Below are positions 1 through 7,362 of a stretch of DNA of 39,120 nt, in pieces. How positions within the stretch are numbered: position 1 is the first letter of the stretch; every line of letters begins with the position of its first letter. This stretch comes from Actinomycetota bacterium (GTDB lineage Bacteria; Actinomycetota; Acidimicrobiia; Acidimicrobiales; GCA-2861595). A program made the translations under genes and the position numbers. The stretch lies in assembly GCA_016781225.1 (NCBI GenBank), contig JADDQT010000001.1, positions 10,537 to 49,656 on the forward strand, read 5' to 3'. Under the pieces are notes generated by a model, which saw only the letters and a program-made list of their open reading frames with translations, was not told the DNA's origin and made no database searches.

Positions 1-555
1 TCGGGCTGCAACCTGGTGATGGGGATGGACCCGGCGTGGGCCCAGCTCCAGGTGGCTCGCGAGCGAGGCGGCGGGCCGTCCTACTGCCGCTCGGAGGCGG
101 CCCATCTCCCACTGGCATCGGGGGTGTTCGACGCGGTGGTGGCCTGCCTGGTGTTCGAGCACATCGACGCCGTCGACACCGCCATCGCCGAGGTGGCCCG
201 GGTCCTGGCACCGGGCGGGCGCTTCCTGTTCTTCTTGAACCACCCGCTCCTCCAGGCGCCCGGCAGCGGCTGGATCGACGACCACATCATCGACGAGCAG
301 TACTGGCGCATAGGCCCGTACCTGAAGGAGGACACGTCGCTCGAAGAGGTCGAGAAGGACGTCTTCCTGCCCTTCGTCCACCGTCCCCTGTCGCGCTACG
401 TGAACGCCATGGCTGCACACGGGCTCCTGGTCACCCGGATGGAGGAACCGGCGCCGCCCCCCGGCTTCCTGGCCCGCGCCGAGGAGTACCGGGACGCGGC
501 CACCATCCCGCGCTTGCTCTTCATGCGGGCCGAGAAGCAGCCAGGGCGCACTTGA
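1..555 (+). CDS. Class I SAM-dependent methyltransferase, 5'-truncated by the window edge
   Basis: The reading frame is open from base 1, so the N-terminal part, including the SAM-binding glycine motif, lies outside the window. What remains is the second half of a Rossmann-fold methyltransferase of the Methyltransf_11 type. An acidic residue in 'MGMDPA' ends strand 2. 'FDAVVACLVFEHID' is the motif before strand 4, and 'EVARVLAPGGRFLF' is the usual strand-5 region. The C-terminal part (HPLLQAPGSGWIDD onward) probably forms the substrate lid. The substrate cannot be inferred. It ends 57 bp before rapZ on the same strand. The family call is solid; the role is unknown. Confidence 0.75.
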   Translation, partial: SGCNLVMGMDPAWAQLQVARERGGGPSYCRSEAAHLPLASGVFDAVVACLVFEHIDAVDTAIAEVARVLAPGGRFLFFLNHPLLQAPGSGWIDDHIIDEQYWRIGPYLKEDTSLEEVEKDVFLPFVHRPLSRYVNAMAAHGLLVTRMEEPAPPPGFLARAEEYRDAATIPRLLFMRAEKQPGRT

Positions 556-611
556 CGCCCTCCTGGGTCTCAACTGCGCACCGAATGGCGTCGGGGTGTG
601 ACAATTGGCCC

Positions 612-1466
612 GTGGCCGAGTATCTGATCATCACCGGGCTCTCGGGTGCGGGGCGCAGCACGGCTGCCGACACCCTGGAGGACCGGGGGTGGCTGGTGAT
701 CGACAACCTGCCCCCTGCACTGATACCCAAGGTCAGCGAGCTGGTGGCCCGTCCGGGCAGTGAGAAGGAGAAGGTGGTCCTCGTCAGCGGGCGGGGAGGA
801 GCCGAGTACGTGGAGGAGCTGACGGCCGCCATCGAGCAGCTGAGGCACGCCGGCAACCACGTGGGCGTCCTGTTCCTGGAGGCCGACGACGACGTGCTCG
901 TGAGACGCTTCAAGGGAACGCGGCGGCGCCACCCCGTCGCCGCGGGCAGCGTGGCCGAGGGCATCGCCCGGGAGAGGGACGTGCTGCAGGCGATCAAGCG
1001 CCAAGCCGACGTGGTGGTGGACACGAGCGAGCTGAACGTGCACCAGCTGCGGGACCGGGTGGTCGAGCTGTTCGAAGGGTCGGACCCAGCCGGAGGCATG
1101 CAGACGTCGGTGGTGTCCTTCGGTTACAAGCACGGCGTCCCGCTGGAGGCCGACCTCGTCCTCGACTGCCGCTTCCTTCCCAACCCCCACTGGGTCGACG
1201 AGCTGCGGCCCAAGACGGGACTCGACGCACCGGTGCGCGAATACGTGATGGCCCAGCCGGACACCAAGGACTTCCTGCATCGACTGGACGACCTGTTGGA
1301 GCTCGTGCTCCCCGGCTATGACAAGGAGGGCAAGTCGTATCTCACCATTGCCGTGGGGTGCACGGGCGGCCGCCACCGCTCCGTCGTGCTGGCTCAGGAG
1401 ATCGCCGACTTCATGCGAGCCCACGGCTTCGAGCCGAGCGTGCATCACAGGGACCTCTACCGGTGA
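612..1466 (+). CDS. rapZ: RapZ/YvcJ-family nucleotide-binding protein
   Basis: This 284-residue protein has the full family length if it starts at the GTG at 612. That start places the Walker A loop GLSGAGRST near residues 9-17. The loop has Arg in the usual Lys position, a variant I believe is common in actinobacterial homologues. Other family landmarks are VIDNLPP, the Walker B-like LFLEADD, FKGTRRRHP, SFGYKHGVP, DCRFLPNPHW and the C-terminal GCTGGRHRSV motif. In E. coli RapZ is an RNA-binding regulator of GlmS synthesis; in Gram-positives YvcJ binds and hydrolyses nucleotides. The stop lies 16 nt before yvcK, so the two are probably co-transcribed, as in most Actinomycetota. A long upstream extension of the frame overlaps the methyltransferase and is not part of the gene. 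Confidence 0.92.
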   Translation: MAEYLIITGLSGAGRSTAADTLEDRGWLVIDNLPPALIPKVSELVARPGSEKEKVVLVSGRGGAEYVEELTAAIEQLRHAGNHVGVLFLEADDDVLVRRFKGTRRRHPVAAGSVAEGIARERDVLQAIKRQADVVVDTSELNVHQLRDRVVELFEGSDPAGGMQTSVVSFGYKHGVPLEADLVLDCRFLPNPHWVDELRPKTGLDAPVREYVMAQPDTKDFLHRLDDLLELVLPGYDKEGKSYLTIAVGCTGGRHRSVVLAQEIADFMRAHGFEPSVHHRDLYR

Positions 1467-1482
1467 GCGGGCCGACGCCTGC

Positions 1483-2361
1483 ATGACCCACGGGGCGCGG
1501 CTCGGCCCGCGAGTGGTGGCCCTGGGTGGCGGGCACGGGCTGGCCGCCTCCCTCGAGGCCACGCGCCACTACGCCGGCGACATCACCGCCATAGTGAGCG
1601 GTGCCGACGACGGCGGGTCGAGTGGCCGGCTCCGAGACGCCCTCGGCATCCCTCCCCCTGGTGACCTGCGACGCTGCCTGGTGGCCCTCGGGGAGCCGGG
1701 ATCGCTCTGGGGACGGGTCTTCGAGCACCGCTTCGATGCCGGAGAGCTGGAGGGCCACCCGGTCGGCAACCTGGTCATCGCCGGGCTAGCCACCAGCACC
1801 GGTGACTTCATCGCCGCCCTCGAGGAGGCCGGACGCCTGGTGGGCGCCGCGGGAAGGGTTCTCCCGGCGACGTGCACTCCGGTGGTGCTCAAGGCCGAAG
1901 CCGACGGGAGCCGGGTGGAGGGCCAGGTCGCGGTGGCGGGCACCGGCCACATCTCCAAGGTGTCGATCGTGCCGCCCGACGCCGAGCCCCCGGCGGAGGC
2001 TCTCGACGCGCTGAGCCGTGCCGAGCAGGTCGTGCTCGGTCCGGGCTCGCTGTACACCAGCGTGCTGGCCGTCGTGGCCGTGCCTGCCCTCCGCGACGCC
2101 CTTGCCAGCACCCGGGCGAGGAAGGTGTACGTGTGCAACCTGCGCCATCAGGTCCCCGAGACCGAGGGCTACGACGTCGCTGCCCACGTGGAGGCCCTGA
2201 GCGCTCATGGCGTGGAGGTGGACGCCGTTCTCTGCGATCGGCGCGGCATCCCAATCAGTGACGTTTCGGTTACGTGTGTGGAAGCGGACGTGGCCGGACC
2301 GGACGGCTCGGCTCACGACCCCGTCAAGCTCGCCCGAGCCCTCTCGACTCTGTTCGGATAG
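1483..2361 (+). CDS. yvcK: YvcK/CofD-like gluconeogenesis factor
   Basis: This 292-residue protein belongs to the CofD/YvcK family. The N-terminal 'VVALGGGHGL' nucleotide-binding loop, 'VSGADDGGSSGRLR', 'PPPGDLRRCLVAL', 'GHPVGNLVIAGL' and 'VLGPGSLYTSVL' are family signatures. In Firmicutes and mycobacteria such proteins bind UDP-sugars and affect cell shape and peptidoglycan precursor supply. The start at ATG 1483 puts the glycine loop close to the N-terminus, as expected. Some homologues run nearer 320 residues, so this one is slightly compact. In many actinomycetes whiA follows; here gap follows after only 39 nt. Confidence 0.9.
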   Translation: MTHGARLGPRVVALGGGHGLAASLEATRHYAGDITAIVSGADDGGSSGRLRDALGIPPPGDLRRCLVALGEPGSLWGRVFEHRFDAGELEGHPVGNLVIAGLATSTGDFIAALEEAGRLVGAAGRVLPATCTPVVLKAEADGSRVEGQVAVAGTGHISKVSIVPPDAEPPAEALDALSRAEQVVLGPGSLYTSVLAVVAVPALRDALASTRARKVYVCNLRHQVPETEGYDVAAHVEALSAHGVEVDAVLCDRRGIPISDVSVTCVEADVAGPDGSAHDPVKLARALSTLFG

Positions 2362-2400
2362 GGTCGAAGGCACAGCCCGCGGATCAGGAGGTCACAGGCA

Positions 2401-3410
2401 TGGCGATAAGAGTCGGCGTCAATGGCTTCGGACGGATTGGCCGGAACTTCTTCCGAGCGGCGCAGAACTCGGGAGAGATGGAGGTCGTGGGCATCAACGA
2501 CCTCGTGCCACCCGACACCAACGCTCACCTTCTCAAGTACGACACCACCTACGGCATTCTCAAGGAGTCCGTCGAGGTGACCGACGACGGCATATCGGTG
2601 GACGGGCGCGACATCAAGGTCTTCGCCGAGAAGGACCCGAAGGCCATCCCGTGGTCGGACCTCGACGTGGACCTCGTCGTGGAGTCCACCGGCATATTCA
2701 CCGACGGGCCCTCGGCTTCGGCCCACATCGACGCCGGGGCTCCGTTCGTGATGATCTCCGCTCCGGCCAAGGAGGTCAGCAAGACCTTCGTATACGGGGT
2801 GAACCACGAGGACTTCGACCCAGACGAGGACAAGGTCACGTCGAACGCCTCGTGCACCACCAACTGCTTCGTCCCCATGGTCAAGGTCCTCGATGACGCC
2901 TTCGGCATCGAGAAGGGCCTCATGACCACGGCCCACGCCTACACCAACGACCAGAGCCTCCAGGACTTCGCCCACAAGGACCTACGGCGGGCCCGCTCTG
3001 CGCCCAACAACATCATCCCCGCCTCCACCGGCGCGGCCCGGGCCACCGGCCAGGTGCTGACGCACATGGAGGGCAAGCTCGACGGTACGGCGCTGCGGGT
3101 ACCGGTGCCCTGCGGCTCCATCACCGACTTCACCGCGGTGCTCAACAAGGAGACCTCCGTCGAAGAGGTCAACGAGGCCTTCAAGGCCGCCGCCAGTGAC
3201 GGCCCGCTGGCCGAGATCCTCGAGTACAGCGAAGACCCCATCGTCTCGTCGGACATAGTGGGCAGCCAGGCGAGCTGCACCTTTGACTCCGACCTCACCT
3301 TCGTCAACGGCAGCCTGGTGAAGGTGCTGGGGTGGTACGACAACGAGTGGGGCTACTCCTGCCGGCTCGTCGACATGGGCCTCATCATCGGCGCAGCAAA
3401 CCAGAAGTAG
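2401..3410 (+). CDS. gap: Type I glyceraldehyde-3-phosphate dehydrogenase
   Basis: This 336-residue enzyme oxidises glyceraldehyde 3-phosphate to 1,3-bisphosphoglycerate with NAD(P). The Rossmann motif NGFGRIGRN lies at residues 7-15. The catalytic cysteine is in SNASCTTNC, and the catalytic domain motif STGAARATG and the C-terminal WYDNEWGYSCR are intact. An AGGAGG ribosome-binding site lies 7 nt before ATG 2401. The gene is full length and begins a tightly packed glycolytic cluster; pgk starts 2 nt after its stop. Confidence 0.97.
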
Positions 3411-3412
3411 AC

Positions 3413-4507
3413 ATGGAGATCCCCCAGCTGGAGGATCTCCCCGACCCGTCGGGCAAGAAGGTCCTCGTCAGAGCCGACTTCAACGTCCCCATCTCCGACG
3501 GTGAGGTGGGCGACGACATGCGCATCAAGGCCGCCCTCCCCACCATCGAGTGGCTGACGGAGCACGGGGCAGAGGTGACGGTGTGTACGCATCTGGGCAG
3601 GCCCAAGGGTGAGCCCAACGACGAGTACTCGCTGGACCCGGTCCGGGAGCGCCTGAAGGAGCTGGCGCCCGACGTGGAGCTCATGGAGAACCTTCGCTTC
3701 GACCCGGGCGAGGAGGACAACGACGAAGACTTCGTCGAGCGCCTCATCGAGGGCCAGGACCTCTACGTGAACGACGCCTTCGGTGCCTCACATCGCTCGC
3801 ACGCCTCCATAGTGGGGCCGCCCAAGCACCTTCCCAGCGCCGCCGGCCGGCTCCTCACCAAGGAGGTGGACAAGCTCGGTGGCCTCCTCGAGGACCCGGG
3901 ACGGCCCTTCGTGGCCATCCTGGGCGGCGCCAAGGTGAGCGACAAGATCGGCATCATCAAGGCTCTCCTGGACAAGGTCGACCGCCTCCTCATCGGGGGG
4001 GCCATGGCCTTCACCTTCCTGAAGGCCTCGGGCCACGACATCGGGGATTCCCTGGTCGAGGAGGACCAGATCGACGCGTGCAAGGAGCTGCTGGAGACGG
4101 AGAAGATCGTCATCCCCGTCGACAACGTGGCCTTGAACGAAGACGACGAGGTGGAGACCGTGGGCGAGGACATACCCGACGGCTCCAAGGGCATGGACAT
4201 CGGTCCCGATACCTGCGAGAAGTTCGCCGAGGAGATCAAGAAGGCGAAGACGGTGTTCTGGAACGGGCCCATGGGCGTGTTCGAGGACGAGCGCTTCGAG
4301 GCGGGCACGAAGGCGGTGGCCGAGGCGGTGGCCGAGGCCGAGGGCTTCACCGTGGTGGGCGGTGGCGACAGCGCCAGCGCGCTGGCCCAGTTCGGCTTGG
4401 ACGACCAGGTCGACCACCTGTCGACGGGCGGGGGGGCGTCGCTCGAGTTCCTGGAGCAGGGTGACCTTCCTGGGCTCGAGGCCCTTCGTGAGTCGGCGGG
4501 GAGCTGA
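3413..4507 (+). CDS. pgk: Phosphoglycerate kinase
   Basis: The 364-residue enzyme transfers phosphate from 1,3-bisphosphoglycerate to ADP. Signature regions are VLVRADFNVP near the N-terminus, the substrate-binding THLGRPKG, LYVNDAFGASHRSHAS, the hinge-proximal ILGGAKVSDKI, the nucleotide-domain FWNGPMGVFE and the C-terminal VGGGDSASAL and STGGGASLEFLEQG. It is somewhat shorter than the usual ~390-400 residues, apparently through compact loops rather than loss of a motif. ATG 3413 is preferred because it puts VRADFNVP in the standard position; the frame upstream lies inside gap. Its stop overlaps the tpiA start by one base (TGATG), which suggests translational coupling. Confidence 0.96.
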   Translation: MEIPQLEDLPDPSGKKVLVRADFNVPISDGEVGDDMRIKAALPTIEWLTEHGAEVTVCTHLGRPKGEPNDEYSLDPVRERLKELAPDVELMENLRFDPGEEDNDEDFVERLIEGQDLYVNDAFGASHRSHASIVGPPKHLPSAAGRLLTKEVDKLGGLLEDPGRPFVAILGGAKVSDKIGIIKALLDKVDRLLIGGAMAFTFLKASGHDIGDSLVEEDQIDACKELLETEKIVIPVDNVALNEDDEVETVGEDIPDGSKGMDIGPDTCEKFAEEIKKAKTVFWNGPMGVFEDERFEAGTKAVAEAVAEAEGFTVVGGGDSASALAQFGLDDQVDHLSTGGGASLEFLEQGDLPGLEALRESAGS

Positions 4508-5301
4508 TGGCCGAGAACGGCGGGGGTCGCAAGCCGCTCATGAGCGGCAACTGGAAGATGAACCACAACCACCTGGAGGCCATCCAGGTCGTGCAGAAGC
4601 TGGCCATCAGGCTGGACGACAGGGTCCTCGACGCGGTGGACGTGTCGGTGCATCCGCCCTTCACGGGCCTGCGCTCGATCCAGACCCTGATAGAGGCCGA
4701 CAAGCTCCGCCTCGCCCTCGGCGCCCAGAACTGCCACTGGGAGGACTCCGGTGCCTACACCGGAGAGGTGAGCCCCACCATGCTGGCCAAGCTCAGCGTG
4801 ACCTACGTGGTAGTGGGCCACTCCGAGCGGCGGCAGCACTTCGACGAGACGGACGAAATGGTCAACAAGAAGGTCCGGGCTGTGCTGGCGACGGGGATGA
4901 CGCCCATCATGTGCGTCGGCGAGACGATGGAGGAGCGAGAGGCGGGAGACGCCCAGGACAAGGTGCAGGGCCAGGTCCGCGCCGGCCTCGAGGGGGTGTC
5001 CGACGAGCAGGTGGGCGCCATGGTGATCGCCTACGAGCCAGTCTGGGCCATAGGTACGGGCGAGACGGCTACCGCCGACGACGCTCAGGAGATGTGCGAG
5101 GCCATCCGGGTGCTGGTGGCCGAGACCAACGGCGACGATGCCGCCGAGGCGCTGCGCATCCAGTACGGGGGCTCGGTGAAGCCGGACAACACCGCGGAGC
5201 TGATGGACCAGCCCGACATCGACGGGGCGCTCGTGGGCGGCGGGAGCCTCGACCCGGACGACTTCTCCAAGATCGTGCGCTGCCAGGCGCCGTCGGACTG
5301 A
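4507..5301 (+). CDS. tpiA: Triosephosphate isomerase
   Basis: This 264-residue TIM-barrel enzyme interconverts dihydroxyacetone phosphate and glyceraldehyde 3-phosphate. The catalytic lysine is in SGNWKMN (residues 13-19), the electrophilic histidine in VVGHSERR and the catalytic glutamate in AYEPVWAIGTG. The phosphate-gripper segments YGGSVKPDN and GALVGGGSLD close the protein. It is full length and shares one base with the pgk stop. Confidence 0.97.
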   Translation: MAENGGGRKPLMSGNWKMNHNHLEAIQVVQKLAIRLDDRVLDAVDVSVHPPFTGLRSIQTLIEADKLRLALGAQNCHWEDSGAYTGEVSPTMLAKLSVTYVVVGHSERRQHFDETDEMVNKKVRAVLATGMTPIMCVGETMEEREAGDAQDKVQGQVRAGLEGVSDEQVGAMVIAYEPVWAIGTGETATADDAQEMCEAIRVLVAETNGDDAAEALRIQYGGSVKPDNTAELMDQPDIDGALVGGGSLDPDDFSKIVRCQAPSD

Positions 5302-5344
5302 CGACCGGCGTACCGCCAACACAGGCTGCTACCCTCGAATCGAC

Positions 5345-5575
5345 GTGCTGACCGCGCTCGTTGTGATCGTTCACGTTGTGGTGTCCCTGGTGCTGATCCT
5401 CCTGATCCTGCTCCACAGCGGCCGTGGGGGAGGGCTTTCGGACATGTTCGGAGGCGGCATGGGCAGCGCGGCGGCTGGCTCCACGGTCGTGGAGCGCAAC
5501 CTCGACCGCATCACGGTCTTCGCTGCAGTGGTGTTCGCCTTCACCACGGTGATCCTGGCCATTCGCCTGCAGTGA
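5345..5575 (+). CDS. secG: Preprotein translocase subunit SecG
   Basis: This 76-residue membrane protein starts at GTG 5345. The first transmembrane helix covers roughly residues 3-24. The conserved glycine-rich cytoplasmic loop follows (HSGRGGGLSDMFGGG, with the SecG-type continuation GSAAAGSTVVERNLDRIT), and a second helix covers about residues 52-75. SecG supports SecYEG protein export. Its place just after tpiA is the standard actinobacterial arrangement. Confidence 0.93.
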   Translation: MLTALVVIVHVVVSLVLILLILLHSGRGGGLSDMFGGGMGSAAAGSTVVERNLDRITVFAAVVFAFTTVILAIRLQ

Positions 5576-5618
5576 CCGCGCCGGTCATGGCGCGAGGTGC
5601 CCTCTCTAGAGGTGGCCT

Positions 5619-7196
5619 GTGAGGCGGGCCCTCTGGGGCGTGCTGGCGCTGGGTGCCCTTCTGCTGCCGCCTTTGCCGCTCGGCGGCGAGCGCGAGGCAG
5701 CGCAGTCCCGGCGGCCCCAGCAGGTCGACCCGGGCAAGGTCCTGCGGATCGGCGTCACCCGCGTGCCAACGCTCGATCCGGCCCAGGCCCGCTCGGTGGA
5801 CCAGGCCCTGGTGGCCGACCAGCTGTTCGACTCGGTGACCGCCGTGGACTCCACGACCCTGCAACCGGTGCCCTCTCTGGCCGAACGCTGGACGGCCTCT
5901 GCGGACCAGAGGCAGTGGGACTTCGTGCTGCGGCCCGGAGCGGTGTTCTCCAACGGCCGGCCGATCACCGCCGAAGACGTGCGGTACACCTTGGAGCGCG
6001 TTGCTCGTCCCGGCTCGGGCTCGCCGGTGGCCGAGGTTCTCCAGCTCGTCAGCGGCTACGACCCCTTCCGCAAGAACGCCGCTCCGGGCCTGGCGGGCAT
6101 CACCGCCCCGGCGCCCAACGTGGTCCACATCAGCCTCGATCAGCCCTGGGCTCTCCTGCCCACGGCCTTGAGCAGCCCCCTGTTCGGCGTGGTGGCCAAG
6201 GAGTCGGCCGAGGCCGAAGGCCCCGGACCGACCATCACCGACGAGCCGGTGTCCAGTGGGCCGTTCCAGGTGGGGCGCCAGCGAGGGCAGACGCTGCCGC
6301 TCGTGCCCGCTCGCAACACGAGCACGAAGCTGGCGGGCATCGACGTCGTGCGCTTCGACGAGATCGGCCTGGCGTACCAGGCGTTCGAGAACGGCGACTT
6401 GGACTTCGTCCGGGTGCCCGCCGACGACATCACCGAGGCGGGCCGCCGCTACGGGCGCCAGGGGTTCCGGCCCTACCTGGCCGAGCTCTTCTACGGCTTC
6501 AACATGAAGAACCCCAAGTTCGCCGACGGACGGTTCCGGGAGGCCATCGTGCGCGGCATCAACCGCCGAGCCATCGTGACCGCGATCTACCAGGGCACGG
6601 TGCGACCCACGGACAGCACGGTGCTCGACGGGGTTGGCAGCAAGGAGTACGTATGTGAGCGCTGCGCTCACGACCCGGCGCGGTCCAGAGCTCTCGTGCA
6701 GGAGGTCTTCAAGGGAGGGCCGCCGCCACCGGTCGCCCTCGACTACGACGACGACGCCACTCAGGACGCCATCGCCAAGGCCATCCAGGCCAGCCTGGCG
6801 GAGGTGGGCATCAAGGTCGATCTGCGCCCGAAGGCGCCCCGCGACTACGACGGGTTCGCCGTCTCCAATGAGCCGGAGCTGTTCCGCCTGGGCTGGATCG
6901 CCAACTACCCGTCGCCCGACGCCATCCTCCCCCCGCTGTTCGGCACCGACTCGCTCGACAACCTCACCAACTTCAGCAACCCCGCCGTGGACGCCATGAT
7001 CAGGGCGGCCCGAGCCGAGGGCGACCCCGGCCGGAGAGCCCAGCTGTACCAGGACATCGAGCGCACGGTCATGGAGCAGCTGCCGGTCGTGCCCATCGCC
7101 CAGTTCAACGTCCACTCGGTGATCTCCAAGCGGGCCAAAGGCGTGAAGCTGAACAGCTACGGCGGCTTCGACGCCACCCAGGTTCGGGTCGGCTGA
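5619..7196 (+). CDS. ABC-type peptide solute-binding protein (SBP family 5)
   Basis: This 525-residue secreted binding protein is of the DppA/OppA type. The start is GTG 5619, preceded by a GGTGG-like ribosome-binding site. Residues 1-22 form a hydrophobic signal segment after two arginines; no lipobox cysteine is visible, so it may be a soluble or uncleaved exoprotein rather than a lipoprotein. Family signatures include 'LRIGVTRVPTLDPAQ', 'LAERWTASADQRQWDFVLR', 'FSNGRPITAEDVRYTLER', 'YGFNMKNPKFADGRFREAI' and 'LGWIANYPSPDAIL'. Substrates of this family are peptides or other small ligands; this one cannot be assigned. No permease or ATPase genes are adjacent, so it is an orphan. Confidence 0.88.
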   Translation: MRRALWGVLALGALLLPPLPLGGEREAAQSRRPQQVDPGKVLRIGVTRVPTLDPAQARSVDQALVADQLFDSVTAVDSTTLQPVPSLAERWTASADQRQWDFVLRPGAVFSNGRPITAEDVRYTLERVARPGSGSPVAEVLQLVSGYDPFRKNAAPGLAGITAPAPNVVHISLDQPWALLPTALSSPLFGVVAKESAEAEGPGPTITDEPVSSGPFQVGRQRGQTLPLVPARNTSTKLAGIDVVRFDEIGLAYQAFENGDLDFVRVPADDITEAGRRYGRQGFRPYLAELFYGFNMKNPKFADGRFREAIVRGINRRAIVTAIYQGTVRPTDSTVLDGVGSKEYVCERCAHDPARSRALVQEVFKGGPPPPVALDYDDDATQDAIAKAIQASLAEVGIKVDLRPKAPRDYDGFAVSNEPELFRLGWIANYPSPDAILPPLFGTDSLDNLTNFSNPAVDAMIRAARAEGDPGRRAQLYQDIERTVMEQLPVVPIAQFNVHSVISKRAKGVKLNSYGGFDATQVRVG

Positions 7197-7197
7197 G

Positions 7198-7211
7198 CGG
7201 CGGGTCCGCCG
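7198..7211 (+). terminator. GC-rich hairpin after the solute-binding protein gene
   Basis: CGGCGG and CCGCCG form a short perfect stem almost directly after the TGA at 7194-7196. There is no U-tract. A second 6-bp hairpin (CCGGCC-gtcga-GGCCGG, 7240-7256) ends 6 nt before the tRNA. Either could stop transcription or mark the tRNA leader. Confidence 0.3.
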
Positions 7212-7262
7212 TCACCGGCAGGGTAGAGTCGCGGTCCTCCCGGCCGTCGAGGCCGGCGCTTC

Positions 7263-7346
7263 GTCGGAGTGGCGGAATAGGTAGACGCGCTAGCTTGAGG
7301 GGCTAGTGCCCGCAAGGGCGTGGGGGTTCAAGTCCCCCCTCCGACA
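7263..7346 (+). tRNA. tRNA-Leu (anticodon GAG)
   Basis: A complete class II tRNA of 84 nt folds here. The acceptor stem GTCGGAG pairs with CTCCGAC, and the D arm is GCG/CGC. The anticodon stem CTAGC/GCTAG encloses the loop TTGAGGG, giving anticodon GAG for CUC/CUU leucine codons. A long variable arm (TGCCC-gcaa-GGGCG) and a T arm (GGGGG-ttcaagt-CCCCC) follow. The discriminator is A and CCA is not encoded. The last 11 bases (7336-7346) are also the left end of the integrated element, so the element supplies or rebuilds the 3' end and keeps the tRNA intact. Confidence 0.95.
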
Positions 7347-7362
7347 CTGGCGATACGGACAC
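7336..7362. other. attL: left attachment site in tRNA-Leu
   Basis: The core cccctccga (7336-7344) is shared with the junction and the right end. To its right lies the element arm ending in cggacac (7356-7362), which abuts the recombinase stop codon at 7363. To its left is the T arm of the tRNA. The central dinucleotide deduced from the junction symmetry would be the CC at 7338-7339. Confidence 0.75.

Noticed and set aside
3763..5322. Long antisense open frame (519 codons) across pgk and tpiA
   Set aside because: It is a codon-bias shadow in high-GC DNA; the sense strand encodes two unmistakable glycolytic enzymes.
5541..7115. Long antisense open frame opposite the solute-binding protein
   Set aside because: Low-complexity Arg/Gly/His-rich translation with no family features; the sense protein is clear.
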